NCBI RefSeq assembly: GCF_008119785.1
Contig: NZ_VSFA01000003.1
Location: forward strand, 231,953-295,952
DNA length: 64,000 bases
DNA from: Micromonospora sp. MP36
GTDB lineage: Bacteria; Actinomycetota; Actinomycetes; Mycobacteriales; Micromonosporaceae
Direction: 5' to 3'
Shown here one piece after another: positions 17,151-26,353 of this stretch. The stretch's first letter is position 1. The number at the start of each line of letters is the position of its first letter. Position numbers and translations under genes: made by a program. The notes beneath the pieces are model-generated. The model worked only from the letters and a program-made list of their open reading frames with translations, did no database searches and was not told the origin of the DNA.

Positions 17151-18676
17151 CGATTCCGCACACCTGCTACCTCGGGGTCGACGTCGGTCTCACCGCCACC
17201 AAGGTGGCCGCCTTCGACGTCGTCGGGAACGAGCTGGCCGTCGTACACGCCCGCACCCCGCGCACCAGCGTGACCGCCCACCGCCACGAGGTCGACATGA
17301 CCGCGCTGGCGGACACGGTGCTGGCGCTGCTCGCCGAGGTCGGCGGCAAGCTGGCCGCCGACGGGTACGCCCCGGCGGGCATCGGCGTGGCCGCGCACGG
17401 CAACGGCATCTACCCGGTCGACGGGTCCCTGCGCCCGATCGGGCCGGCCATCGCCTCGTCGGACAGCCGGGCACAGCACATCGTCCAGGCGATCCCGGCG
17501 GAGGGGGCCCGCCGGCTGGCCCGGGAGACCGGCTCGATCCCGTGGGCCGCCCAGCCCGCCGTCCTGCTGCGCTGGCTGCGGGACGCCGAGCCGGCCAGCT
17601 ACACGGCCACCCGGTGGGTGCTGTCCTGCAAAGACTGGGTCACCGCGCAGCTCACCGGAGTGGCCAGCGCGGACTACAGCGACGCCAGCGCGTTCGGCAT
17701 GGTCGCGCTCGACACCCGCGCCTACACGCCGACCGCGCTCGAACTGGTCGGCCTGCCCGCCACCGACCTCGACCGGTTCCCGCCGCTGCGCCGGTCCGAC
17801 GAGGTGGTCGCGGGACTGAGCGCGGCGACCGCCGCCCGCACCGGGCTGCCCGAGGGCCTACCGGTGATCGCCGGGTGCATGGACTGCGTGGCGGCCACCC
17901 TCGGCGCGGGGGGCCGGGAACTCGGCGACGGGACGATCATCGTCGGCACCTGGGCGATCAACGGGGTGGTCGTGCCCGCGGGCACGCCCGCCCCGGAGGT
18001 GACGCTCAGCGCGTTCATGCCGGACCCGGCCACGATGCTGGCCATGGAGGTGGCCCCGACGTCGGCGGCGAACCTCGAGTGGCTGGCCTGCGCCGGGGTC
18101 CCGCACCAGCAGACCGGCGGCGTCGCCGCGGCGGAGCTGCTGCAGGAGGCGGCCGCGGTGCCGCCGGGCGCGGACGGCCTGCTGTTCCTGCCGTTCGTCA
18201 ACGGCTCGCCCGAGCATCCGTCGGCGTCCGGCACCTGCCTCGGCATCTCCAGCAACCACCGCCGTGGGCACCTAACCCGCGCGGTGATCGAGGGGGTCGC
18301 GCAGTACCACCGGGTGCAGCTCGACCGGGTGCTGGCCAGCGGCGCGGACGTCGGTGACCGGCCGTGGCGGCTGGCCGGTGGCGGCGCGCGCTCCACGGTG
18401 TGGGCGCAGATCTTCGCGGACGTGCTCGGCCGTCCGGTCCGGCGGCAGCTCACCAGCGAACTCGGCGCCCGTGGCGTCGCCTCGCTGCTGCCGGGCGCCC
18501 TCGGCCACGACGTGCCGCCGTGGACGGTCAACGACGAGGACGACCTGTGCGTGCACCCGGGGCCCGACCGGGCCGCCTACCTGGAGCACGCCCGGGTGTT
18601 CGACCGCTGCCTGGCCGGCATGTCGTCGGTGTGGTCCGAGGTCGAGCGCTACCGCACCGCCAGCGAGAACTCCTGA
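17147..18676 (+). CDS. FGGY-family carbohydrate kinase
   Basis: A 509-residue kinase with the ATPase fold of FGGY enzymes: YLGVDVGLTATKVAAFDV (phosphate 1) near the N-terminus, AGCMDCVAATLGAG with the catalytic Asp at about residue 245, and the adenosine loop LAGGGARSTVWAQIFADVLG at about 409-428. It should phosphorylate the imported sugar or polyol with ATP. EryA- and LyxK-like kinases are the nearest types I recognise. The GTG start overlaps the dehydrogenase stop (GTGA), after AGGAGG. It is the last gene of the operon. Confidence 0.88.
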   Translation: MTIPHTCYLGVDVGLTATKVAAFDVVGNELAVVHARTPRTSVTAHRHEVDMTALADTVLALLAEVGGKLAADGYAPAGIGVAAHGNGIYPVDGSLRPIGPAIASSDSRAQHIVQAIPAEGARRLARETGSIPWAAQPAVLLRWLRDAEPASYTATRWVLSCKDWVTAQLTGVASADYSDASAFGMVALDTRAYTPTALELVGLPATDLDRFPPLRRSDEVVAGLSAATAARTGLPEGLPVIAGCMDCVAATLGAGGRELGDGTIIVGTWAINGVVVPAGTPAPEVTLSAFMPDPATMLAMEVAPTSAANLEWLACAGVPHQQTGGVAAAELLQEAAAVPPGADGLLFLPFVNGSPEHPSASGTCLGISSNHRRGHLTRAVIEGVAQYHRVQLDRVLASGADVGDRPWRLAGGGARSTVWAQIFADVLGRPVRRQLTSELGARGVASLLPGALGHDVPPWTVNDEDDLCVHPGPDRAAYLEHARVFDRCLAGMSSVWSEVERYRTASENS

Positions 18677-18681
18677 CCCAC

Positions 18682-18727
18682 CGGCAGCCCGTCCCCGGCG
18701 GCGACGCGTCGCGGGGACGGGCTGCCG
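18682..18727 (+). terminator. Strong terminator of the sugar/polyol operon
   Basis: A 15-bp stem (18682-18696 with 18713-18727) encloses a 16-base loop that contains its own palindrome (GCGACGCGTCGC). It begins 5 bases after the kinase stop. Confidence 0.85.
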
Positions 18728-18781
18728 CTGTGCCGTCGTGTCCTGCCCGCGATCGGCGGCCGCAGCGGATACGGTCCCGAA

Positions 18782-19468
18782 ATGACCGCTGAAACCGCCC
18801 TCCGGCACCCCGGCAGCGCCACGCTCGACTACTACCTGCTGCAGGCCGAGGCGGATGAGGTCGAGGCGACGGGGCTGCTAGTCGAGGAGTTCGTCCTGGC
18901 CGACGACCTCTCCGCGGCACGGCTGCGCAGCGCCGGCTGGACACCGGCCGACGGCGGCTGGTGGAGTTCGGCCGCGTACGCCCGGGCGGTCCGCACCGAT
19001 CCGCGGCTGCGCGCCCGGCTGGCGGCGGTCGACCGGGCCACCGCCGAGGCGACCTACCGCCGGCTCGGCGGCGGCAACCTGCCCGACGAGGACGAGCTGC
19101 GCGACCGGTTCCGTGACGACGTTCCGCTGGCCACCGGCGCGCCGCTGCGACTGAGCGCCGGCCCGGACGTGCACCGGATCCTCTTCGCCGGCGAGCTGGA
19201 CGACCGCCGGCTGGCCCGGCTGGGCGCGCTGCTCCGGCTGGACGACCCGGACGGGGCGCGACCCGGCGTGGTCGGCACCGGGCGGCTCCGGGTCAACGAC
19301 ACGAACGTCCGCTGGGACCTGCGGCGCGTCGGCGGCGGCATCGCCTGGTGTCTCGACGTGACCGCCGAGCCGGCCGGCGGCGACGGGCTGCCCTGGGTGC
19401 TCCGCCAACTCATCGGGGTGGCACGCGGCCACGGCCTGATCCCCGCCACCATCGAACGCCTCGCCTGA
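18782..19468 (+). CDS. Conserved-looking hypothetical protein
   Basis: I do not recognise this 228-residue soluble protein. Its codon bias is normal and the reading frame is clean. The N-terminal half is acidic and helical (LLVEEFVLADDLSAARL, then WTPADGGWWSSAAY); the C-terminal half is strand-rich with RVNDTNVRWDLRRVGGGIAWCLDV. No signal peptide, membrane segment or catalytic motif is visible. It stands alone between the operon terminator and the PadR gene. Confidence 0.6.
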   Translation: MTAETALRHPGSATLDYYLLQAEADEVEATGLLVEEFVLADDLSAARLRSAGWTPADGGWWSSAAYARAVRTDPRLRARLAAVDRATAEATYRRLGGGNLPDEDELRDRFRDDVPLATGAPLRLSAGPDVHRILFAGELDDRRLARLGALLRLDDPDGARPGVVGTGRLRVNDTNVRWDLRRVGGGIAWCLDVTAEPAGGDGLPWVLRQLIGVARGHGLIPATIERLA

Positions 19469-19598
19469 CGGTCGGCCGTTCCTATCGGGTGGACTCCAGC
19501 TCGTCGAAGGCCATGTGCCGGCAGATGTCCACCTCTCGACACCATTGTGGGCGGACGGCACGCAACGGTGGTCCGTGGTGATCCGCTGACGGTCGAGC

Positions 19599-20219
19599 TC
19601 AGCCGGCGGCGCGGGACTCGCCGGCGCCGTGCGCCCGCGTCCCGGTCCCGGCCGCGGGCGTCGGGACGGGTTCGGCGGCCAGCGTGGCGAGCAGTGCCCC
19701 GCCGTCGCCGAGCAGGGCCGACTCGGCGTCGTCGACGAAGGCGAGGTCGGCCTCGACGTGCCGGGTGGCGGCCGAGAGGAGCAGCCGGACCACCGGGTCG
19801 TCGGTCTTGCGGCGCAGCCCGTCCAGGTTGCGCAGCTCCCGCATGAGGTGGCCGCGCTGGTTGCCGAGCACGGTCCGGACGGTCCCCGCGTCACCCGAGC
19901 GGGCCGCGGCGGTGACCTTGAGGAAGAAGTCGTCGCGGAACCCGCCGCTGCGGGGGCTGGGCTCGGTGAGCCACCGGTCCAGTTCGGTGCGGCCGGCCGG
20001 GGTGATCTCGTAGACGACCCGGTCGGGTTTGACCGGCTGGGGCTGCCGCTCGGCGACCACGAGGCCGTCGCGGGAGAGCCGGTCGAGGATCTGGTAGAGG
20101 TGGCCGATGTTGAGTGGCCCCCACTGTGGGCCGACCGCCGCCTCGAAGGCGCCCTTCAGCTCGTAGCCGTAGCTGGGGCCTCGGGCGAGCAGGGCCAGGA
20201 CGGCGTGCTGGATCGCCAC
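19599..20219 (-). CDS. PadR-family transcriptional regulator
   Basis: A 206-residue PadR protein: winged helix at about residues 1-85 (HAVLALLARGPSYGYELKG, then GHLYQILDRLSRDGLV, a typical PadR wing) and a C-terminal helical dimerisation domain. The GTG at 20219 is preferred because GGAGG sits 5 bases upstream. It is divergent from an ABC exporter operon, and a 13-bp dyad lies between them, so it probably represses that exporter and responds to a toxic compound. Confidence 0.85.
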   Translation of the reverse strand: MAIQHAVLALLARGPSYGYELKGAFEAAVGPQWGPLNIGHLYQILDRLSRDGLVVAERQPQPVKPDRVVYEITPAGRTELDRWLTEPSPRSGGFRDDFFLKVTAAARSGDAGTVRTVLGNQRGHLMRELRNLDGLRRKTDDPVVRLLLSAATRHVEADLAFVDDAESALLGDGGALLATLAAEPVPTPAAGTGTRAHGAGESRAAG

Positions 20220-20265
20220 CGTTGCCTCCAATCCGGTCCGGACGTGTCCGGCCCGTCGGGTCTTG

Positions 20266-20278
20266 CATTGTCACAATG
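20266..20278. promoter_or_regulatory. Dyad operator between PadR and the FtsX-type ABC genes
   Basis: CATTGT-C-ACAATG is a perfect 6-1-6 inverted repeat, AT-rich in a GC-rich background, 47 bases from the padR start and 40 from the permease start. PadR boxes are AT-rich dyads of this general type. Confidence 0.55.
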
Positions 20279-20318
20279 TATCGCGCAGAGTGTGGAGCAG
20301 CACACGGGGAGGCGCGAC

Positions 20319-23144
20319 ATGCTCAACTTCGTCTGGAGACAGCTGCGCGACCGTGCGGGACGGTCGGTGGCGCTGCTGGTCGGCGTGCTGGTGGCCACCA
20401 CCGGCTTCGTCGTCCTGACCGGCGCCACCACCACCTCCCGGCTGAACGTCACCGGCACGGTGGAGCGGAGCACCCGGGCCGCGTACGACATCCTGGTCCG
20501 TCCGAAGGGGACCCGCACGCCCCTGGAGGCCGAACGCGGGCTGGTCCGCCCCAACTACCTCTCCGGGCTCTACGGCGGCATCACCACCGCCCAGTACGAC
20601 CAGGTCAAGGCGGTCGCCGGGGTCGACGTGGCGGCACCCATCGCCATGCTCGGATACTCCACCACTGCCGTGCCGACCCCGATCGACCTGACCGACGCGG
20701 TGGACCGGTCGCTCGCGCGCCAGGTGATCCGGGTCGACCCGACCTTCGTCGCCGAACGTGGCCTCTCCGCCGCGCCGGGCAAGCCCCGCTACGTGTACGT
20801 CACGAAGAACCCGCTCATCTACCCCCGCCTCACCGTGGAATTCGACAGCCGGTCGGCACCGTACTCGGACGGTCGGTCCTATCCCTACGACGAGGCGTGC
20901 GGACCCGTTCCGCGGGAGGTGCTGCCGGACGGGCGGTCACTGCCAGTGTGCGACCCGAGATGGGCGCTGATCGGGGAACCAGGGACCTACTCGGAACGCG
21001 CGGACTGGTGGGTCGACGTCGTCCGGCTGCTGCCCGACGGCCGGTTCGAGGCTTCCCGCGGCGTCCTCACGACCGACGGCGACGGCACCACGACTACCTC
21101 GGACCGGCTCGTCATGGCGTACGACCTGACCGTGCCGTTCCTGCTGGCCGCTGTGGACCCCGCCGCCGAGCAACGCCTCGTCGGCCTCTCCGACGCGGTG
21201 ACCGCGGGCCGCGCCATCCGCACCGACGACACGATCACCGAGACCAGAGCTGGCGCCGGAGTCAACCGGGAACTGCCGGTCCTGCTCACCGCCAGGCCCT
21301 TCATCGACGAGGCCCTGACCGCCCGCCTCACCCGGCTGCCGGGCGTCAGTCCCGCTGGCGTGCCGGCGCTGGACCTGGAGAAGACGCTGGCCGGCAGTGC
21401 TGGCATTCCCACCGGCGACGGCCGATCCACCGTGGCGGACGGGCACCGTGCCACGCTCGCCGCGGGGCTCAGCAGGACCGGATGCTGCGTCGGCCAACTG
21501 CAGAACCTGCTGCAGTCCGGTGAGGTGCGGTACGAACGGTCGCCCGATGGCACCCTGCGCGCCGCCGCGCAACCGCCCGTCGCGCCGGACCTGTACGGGG
21601 CACGGTTCACGGGCAACCCGCTGGCCCGCCCCTGGTTGGCCGACGACCGCGGCTCGCGCGCCGGACGACCACTGGCGCTGCCGAAGGATCCGAACGCGTT
21701 CCGGCTCTGGCGGGCGGTGGGGGCGTTCGATCCGGAGAAGCTGACCGGGTTCAGCGATCTGGGCAAGGTGCCCCTGGAGACGTACGAGCCGCCGGTGGCC
21801 GAGGGCGCCGACGCGCGCAGCCGTACGACGCTCGGCGGGCAGCCGCTGGAGCCGAGCGGCAACCCGGCCGGCTACCTCTCGGCCCCGCCCCTGCTGCTCA
21901 CCAACTTGGCCAGCGTGCCGGAGCTGCTCAAGGGCGGCACCAGCCCGCAGCTCCAGGCACCGATCAGCGCCATCCGGGTCCGGGTCGCCGACGTGCACGG
22001 CTACAGCGAACGCTCGGCCGAGCGGGTCCGCCTGATCGCCGAGCGCATCGCCCAGGCCACCGGGTTGGACGTCGACATCACCCTCGGTTCGTCGCCCGCC
22101 CCGCAGGCCGTCGAGCTGCCCGCCGGCGCGTTCGGCCGGCCGGAGCTGCGGCTGACCGAGAACTGGTCCGCGCTCGGGGTGGCCTCCGTCATCGTCAAGG
22201 CCGTCGACCGCAAGAGCGCCGCGCTCTTCCTGCTGGTGCTGGTGGTCTGCGTGCTCTTCCTCGGCAACGCGGTCTCCGCCGCGGTCCGGGACCGCCGACC
22301 CGAGCTGGCGGTGCTCGCCTGCCTCGGCTGGCCGGCCCGCCGGATCGGGGCGCTGATCCTCGGTGAGGTCACCGCGCTGGGGCTGGCCGCCGGGCTGCTC
22401 GCGGTCGGCCTGGCGTTCCCGCTCGGTGCCGCGCTGGACATCGTCGTCGACTGGCGGCGGGCGCTGCTCGCCGTACCGGTAGCCCTGCTGCTGGCGCTGG
22501 TCGCGGGCCTGGCGCCGGCGCTGCGGGCCGCACGCGCCCACCCGGCCGCCGCGCTGCGCCCGCCGGTGGCCACCGCCCGCTGGGTACGCCGCCCGCGCTC
22601 GCTGCCCGGCCTGGCCCTGGTGAACCTGGTGCGCACGCCCGGGCGCACCCTGCTCGGCGCGGGCGCGCTGGCCATCGGGGTGGCCGCGCTGACCGTGGTC
22701 GCCGCCGCCGCGTACGCCTTCCGCGGCGCCATCGTCGGCAGCCTGCTCGGCGACACCGTGTCGCTGAGCGTGCGTGGCGCGGACGCCATGGCGGCGGTCG
22801 CGACGGTGCTGCTCGGGGCGGCCGCGGTCGCCGACGTGCTCTACCTGAACATCCGCGACCGCGCCGCCGAACTGGCCACGCTGCGCGCCACCGGCTGGAC
22901 CGACGCGGCGCTGCGCCGCCTGATCGGGTACGAGGGGCTGCTGCTCGGCGCGCTCGGCGCGCTCGCCGGCGCGGGCCTGGGCCTGGGCGGGGCGGCCTGG
23001 CTGGTCGGCGAGCTGCCCTCGTCGCTGGCGCTGGTGACGGCCGCCGTGGCGCTGGCCGGGATGCTGGTCACCTGCCTCGCCGCGCTCGTCCCGGCAGCGC
23101 TGCTGCACCGCCTCCCCACCGCACGACTACTCGCAGAGGAGTGA
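20319..23144 (+). CDS. FtsX/MacB-type ABC transporter permease
   Basis: A 941-residue permease. One membrane segment at about residues 17-38 is followed by a very large extracytoplasmic region (to about 625), then a block of three to four membrane helices, a cytoplasmic stretch (FtsX domain, AAVRDRRPELAVLACLGWPARRIG) and a second FtsX half near the end (DRAAELATLRATGWTDAALRR). Such permeases do not translocate solute through a channel; they work as mechanotransmitters or exporters of lipids, peptides or antibiotics. GGGGAGG precedes the ATG by 6 bases. The ATPase gene follows directly. Confidence 0.85.
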   Translation: MLNFVWRQLRDRAGRSVALLVGVLVATTGFVVLTGATTTSRLNVTGTVERSTRAAYDILVRPKGTRTPLEAERGLVRPNYLSGLYGGITTAQYDQVKAVAGVDVAAPIAMLGYSTTAVPTPIDLTDAVDRSLARQVIRVDPTFVAERGLSAAPGKPRYVYVTKNPLIYPRLTVEFDSRSAPYSDGRSYPYDEACGPVPREVLPDGRSLPVCDPRWALIGEPGTYSERADWWVDVVRLLPDGRFEASRGVLTTDGDGTTTTSDRLVMAYDLTVPFLLAAVDPAAEQRLVGLSDAVTAGRAIRTDDTITETRAGAGVNRELPVLLTARPFIDEALTARLTRLPGVSPAGVPALDLEKTLAGSAGIPTGDGRSTVADGHRATLAAGLSRTGCCVGQLQNLLQSGEVRYERSPDGTLRAAAQPPVAPDLYGARFTGNPLARPWLADDRGSRAGRPLALPKDPNAFRLWRAVGAFDPEKLTGFSDLGKVPLETYEPPVAEGADARSRTTLGGQPLEPSGNPAGYLSAPPLLLTNLASVPELLKGGTSPQLQAPISAIRVRVADVHGYSERSAERVRLIAERIAQATGLDVDITLGSSPAPQAVELPAGAFGRPELRLTENWSALGVASVIVKAVDRKSAALFLLVLVVCVLFLGNAVSAAVRDRRPELAVLACLGWPARRIGALILGEVTALGLAAGLLAVGLAFPLGAALDIVVDWRRALLAVPVALLLALVAGLAPALRAARAHPAAALRPPVATARWVRRPRSLPGLALVNLVRTPGRTLLGAGALAIGVAALTVVAAAAYAFRGAIVGSLLGDTVSLSVRGADAMAAVATVLLGAAAVADVLYLNIRDRAAELATLRATGWTDAALRRLIGYEGLLLGALGALAGAGLGLGGAAWLVGELPSSLALVTAAVALAGMLVTCLAALVPAALLHRLPTARLLAEE

Positions 23145-23146
23145 CC

Positions 23147-23893
23147 ATGGACGCGACCACCGGCAGCGCGGTCCGGACGTCCGGGCTGGTCCGGCAGTTC
23201 CGCACCGGCACCGAGCGGCTCACCGCGATCGACGACGTGTCGCTGGAGATCGCACCGGGCTCGGTCGTGGCGCTGACCGGGCCGAGCGGCTCCGGCAAGT
23301 CCACCCTGCTGCACATGATCGGCGCGATCGAGCAGGCCGACCAGGGCACCGTGACGGTGGACGACGTCGAGGTCACCGCGTTGCGCCGCGCCGCCCTGGC
23401 CCGCTACCGGCAGCGGGTCGGCTTCGTCTTCCAGCGCTACCACCTGCTGCCGGCGCTCACCGTGCTGGACAACGTGATCGCGCCGGTGCTTCCCCTGCGA
23501 GGGCGGGGCGATCACGCCGCGCGAGCCCGGGAACTCCTGGACGCGGTGGGACTGGCCGGCCGGGAGCGGGCCCTGCCCGCCCAACTCTCCGGCGGCCAGC
23601 AGCAGCGGGTGGCCATCGCCCGCGCGCTGATGGGCGCGCCCCGGCTGCTGCTGGCCGACGAGCCGACCGGAAACCTCGACTCGACGACCGGCGGCCAGAT
23701 CCTCGACCTGCTGCTCGACCTGCGCGACCGGCACGGCATGACGATCCTGCTGGCCACCCACGAACGGGCCATCGCCGCCCGCTGCGACCGGCTGATCCGC
23801 CTCAACGACGGACGGGTCGTCGAGGACCTCGACCTCACCGAGGGCGAGGACCCGGCCGACACGTACGACCGCGCCACCCGGTTGCGGCTGTAG
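23147..23893 (+). CDS. MacB/LolD-type ABC transporter ATPase
   Basis: A 248-residue ATPase with Walker A GPSGSGKST (about residues 45-53), Q-loop FVFQRYHLLP, signature LSGGQQQRVAIARAL, Walker B LLLADEPTGNLDS and the switch His in LLATHE. The ATG at 23147 has AGAGGA 6 bases upstream; a GTG two codons earlier is less likely. With the preceding permease it forms the full FtsX-type exporter, presumably under PadR control. Confidence 0.9.
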   Translation: MDATTGSAVRTSGLVRQFRTGTERLTAIDDVSLEIAPGSVVALTGPSGSGKSTLLHMIGAIEQADQGTVTVDDVEVTALRRAALARYRQRVGFVFQRYHLLPALTVLDNVIAPVLPLRGRGDHAARARELLDAVGLAGRERALPAQLSGGQQQRVAIARALMGAPRLLLADEPTGNLDSTTGGQILDLLLDLRDRHGMTILLATHERAIAARCDRLIRLNDGRVVEDLDLTEGEDPADTYDRATRLRL

Positions 23894-23918
23894 CCCGGCC
23901 GGCCTCCCGCCGCACGGC

Positions 23919-24353
23919 TCAGCGCTTGCGGGCCCGGGCGGTGGCGCGGGCGTTCGCCTTCTCGATCGCCCGGACCAGGTCGTCCTTGTTCAGGTTCTCC
24001 GGGTCCTCGATGCCGACCTTCCGGGCCACCTCGTCGAGGTGGCCCTTGCTGGCGTTGACGTCCACGCCCTGCGCGGTGGGTCGCCGCCGTTCGGCGGACA
24101 CCGGCGTGCCCAGCGCCGCCTGCGGGTCCGACGGCCCCTTGTGTTCCTTCGGTTCCCAGTGGTCACCGACCTTTTCGTGGGTGTGCTTCAACGACGCGAA
24201 CGCGGTCCGGTGCGCCCGCTCCCCGTCGCCGTAGGTCTCCTCGGCGGACTCCAGCGTCTTCTTGTACGTCCGCACCGCCTTGTCGTCGGAGCGGGCGACG
24301 GTCGACGGCACCTCGGGCCGCATCTGTTCCGCCTGCTCGTGCTTATCCCCCAT
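23919..24353 (-). CDS. ChaB-family protein with C-terminal SAP/Rho-N-like segment
   Basis: The 144-residue product has a ChaB domain (EVPSTVARSDDKAVRTYKKT then YGDGERAHRTAFASLKHTHEKVGDHWEPKE, residues about 12-68) and a C-terminal helix-extended-loop-helix segment with DLVRAIEKANAR, basic at the very end. ChaB was linked to cation transport by genetics but its biochemical role is unclear. The ATG at 24353 has GGAGGG upstream. It is convergent with the ABC ATPase gene. Confidence 0.75.
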   Translation of the reverse strand: MGDKHEQAEQMRPEVPSTVARSDDKAVRTYKKTLESAEETYGDGERAHRTAFASLKHTHEKVGDHWEPKEHKGPSDPQAALGTPVSAERRRPTAQGVDVNASKGHLDEVARKVGIEDPENLNKDDLVRAIEKANARATARARKR

Positions 24354-24417
24354 GCCAGCTCCCTCCCCTGCGTCAGCCAATCGACGGCCGCTCCCGGCGT
24401 TCACGGCGTCGCACGTC

Positions 24418-24855
24418 TCACCGCTCCCAACCCTCCCGGACGGCGGCGGTCCCGGCGGGCATCACCCGACCGGCGGTGCTCGACACGGCATTCCCGACCT
24501 GATCGGCCAGCCGGGCGGAGCTGCCGCCGGCCGCCCGCAGCCGCTGCAGGCCGAGGCTGCCGAGGAACGCGGCCGCCGCGAGGTAGCCGGCCGTCAGTCC
24601 CGCCGCCGCCAACCTGCGCGGCAGCAGCGCCTCCAGCATGCGCAGCGTGGTGGTCGAGGCCGCCCCGATCCCCAGCACCACGCACCCACCGGCGGCGGCC
24701 AGCAGCAGGAAACCGACACCCGCCGGGCGCGCGGCGTCCGCCAGTTGTGCCCGGACCGCCCGCACCTCCTCGCGGACCACCTCGGTAACGTCCGCCGCCA
24801 GGCGTTCGGCCGGTGCGCCCCGTCCGCCCGCACGGCCTCCGCCGGTGTCACTCAT
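24418..24855 (-). CDS. Putative actinobacterial Holin-X family membrane protein
   Basis: A 145-residue protein with an N-terminal amphipathic helix (LAADVTEVVREEVRAVRAQL), two membrane helices (about residues 46-68 and 83-105) and a polar tail. This is the layout of the Actino_Holin-X/phage-holin-superfamily-III proteins that are common in actinomycete chromosomes and usually have no phage context; none is seen here. GGAGG precedes the ATG. The downstream ChaB gene may be cotranscribed (64-base gap). Confidence 0.7.
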   Translation of the reverse strand: MSDTGGGRAGGRGAPAERLAADVTEVVREEVRAVRAQLADAARPAGVGFLLLAAAGGCVVLGIGAASTTTLRMLEALLPRRLAAAGLTAGYLAAAAFLGSLGLQRLRAAGGSSARLADQVGNAVSSTAGRVMPAGTAAVREGWER

Positions 24856-25005
24856 CGGGCCTCCCTCGACTCGTCAAGACCCGCCTGCGTACCCGGAAAC
24901 AGCCATGGCAATCAGCCATGCCGTGTGTCGGACGGTGTCCGGACGGTCACGCCAGGCACAATCGGGCCTTGGCGTGAGCAGAGCTGCTCCCTCCGGAGGT
25001 GCCCT

Positions 25006-26040
25006 TTGTCGCGGTGTCGAGGTCGACTGACCCGGTGGACGCTGCGCGGCATCCTCTTGCTCGGTGGCGTGCTGGCCGCGTGGGGCCTGGGCGACACGGT
25101 CGCGGACGATCCGGCTCAGGCTGCCGCGCCGGCTCGGCCGTGCCTCCTCGGCGACCTGCTCGACGACGCGGATCGCATCCTCAGCATCTTCCCGGTCGGC
25201 ACGCCACCCGCGCCGCCCGACTCACGCCCAGAGGGTGAGGCGGCCCGCGTCGGCGGCGCGAGCGACCCGAGGGCCGCCCACCTGGCTAAGTGGCGCGGCC
25301 GGTCCGACGCGCCCGTCCCGAGCAGGCACCAGCGGCCGGCAGCCCGGCAGGCGCCGGTGCGTGACCGGCCGGCGGTGCCGCCGGTACGCCGCGCGCCCCA
25401 GGCCACGGTCCGTCCGGCCGTGGACCCGGTCGTCGCGGCGGCCGCGCCGGTGACGGGTCCGGTCGTGGACCTCGCCTCGCCCGTCGTCGCGGCGATCTCC
25501 GGGACCGGGCTGCTGGACCCGGTCCGCAGTGTCGTCGGGCCGGTGGCCGAGCCGATCGTGGACGTCCTGCCTCCCGCCCTGGACCCGATGCTCGACCTGA
25601 CCCGGCCGATCATCGGCGCACCCGCCGCACCCACGCCGCCGCCCGGCGATCCGGTCGCGACCACGCCGCCGACCGCGTCCGCCGGCGCGCCGCCGGTCAC
25701 CGCGCCCGCCACGATCGCCCGCCCGGAGGCGCCCGTGGTCGCCGGCTACCCGGTGCCCCCGTCGCCGGAACGGAGATCGCCGTCAGCGGGTCGCGGCGAG
25801 CCGGCAGGGAATGCGGCGGCGCAGGCGTGGTGGCCGGGCGAGCCGGGCCACGGCCCCGGCGTGGCGCCCGCCGGTCCGGCCCGCACCGCCGCCAGCGGCT
25901 CCGCCCCCGCAGGCCCCGGCGCCCCGGCTGACGCCTACCCGTCCGTCAGTGCCCCGGACCTGCACCCACTCGAACTGTGCGTCGGTGGGTGCGACGCGCT
26001 CGCGGAGCGCGCGCAGCAACCGGACCCCAGACCCGCCTGA
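25006..26040 (+). CDS. Secreted or membrane-anchored Pro/Ala-rich protein of unknown function
   Basis: The TTG at 25006 is chosen because GGAGG ends 7 bases before it. The 344-residue product starts with a basic segment and one hydrophobic helix (GILLLGGVLAAWGLGD, about residues 15-30), then a short structured stretch with a Cys (PCLLGDLLDDADRILS), a long low-complexity Pro/Ala/Val region, and a tail with LELCVGGCDAL. The repeated VVDLASPVVAA/IVDVLPPALDP-like motifs recall spacer regions of cell-envelope proteins. I do not recognise a domain. Confidence 0.6.
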   Translation: MSRCRGRLTRWTLRGILLLGGVLAAWGLGDTVADDPAQAAAPARPCLLGDLLDDADRILSIFPVGTPPAPPDSRPEGEAARVGGASDPRAAHLAKWRGRSDAPVPSRHQRPAARQAPVRDRPAVPPVRRAPQATVRPAVDPVVAAAAPVTGPVVDLASPVVAAISGTGLLDPVRSVVGPVAEPIVDVLPPALDPMLDLTRPIIGAPAAPTPPPGDPVATTPPTASAGAPPVTAPATIARPEAPVVAGYPVPPSPERRSPSAGRGEPAGNAAAQAWWPGEPGHGPGVAPAGPARTAASGSAPAGPGAPADAYPSVSAPDLHPLELCVGGCDALAERAQQPDPRPA

Positions 26041-26353
26041 ACACCCGGGTCACCGCCGGCGGAGCGGGACCGGGCGTGAACTCGCTTGGGCGCGGGTACG
26101 CATCCGCTCGCTGATCGCCGCCGCGAGCACCAGTTACCGCACCGGCGGACCAGCCATCGCCGCCCGAGGCCCCGCATCGGTCGGCCACGCCCGTCCCGGT
26201 CGCCTTCGGGAGCGTTCGTCCCATCACGGCGGCGAGCCGGACGGCCTCGCCGACGGGCCCCGAAAGTCAGGCATCCCCCCGGTGCTCCGGGCCGCGATGA
26301 CGGCCACGCCCAGCACCCGAACGCCGCCGACCATCAGCAACCAGGAGAACTTC
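26041..26353. other. Intergenic region, no gene seen
   Basis: Both strands are open in places but without ribosome binding sites or protein-like sequence. GGAG at 26344-26347 belongs to the following acetyltransferase gene. Confidence 0.5.

Noticed and set aside
9921..18676. Reading the operon as an AI-2 quorum-sensing (lsr) system
   Set aside because: LsrF similarity is strong but LsrG, LsrR and an LsrK context are missing and an EryB/GlpD-like dehydrogenase is present.
24418..24855. Holin-like protein as sign of a prophage
   Set aside because: No lysin, structural or integrase genes are nearby; Holin-X proteins are usual chromosomal genes in actinomycetes.
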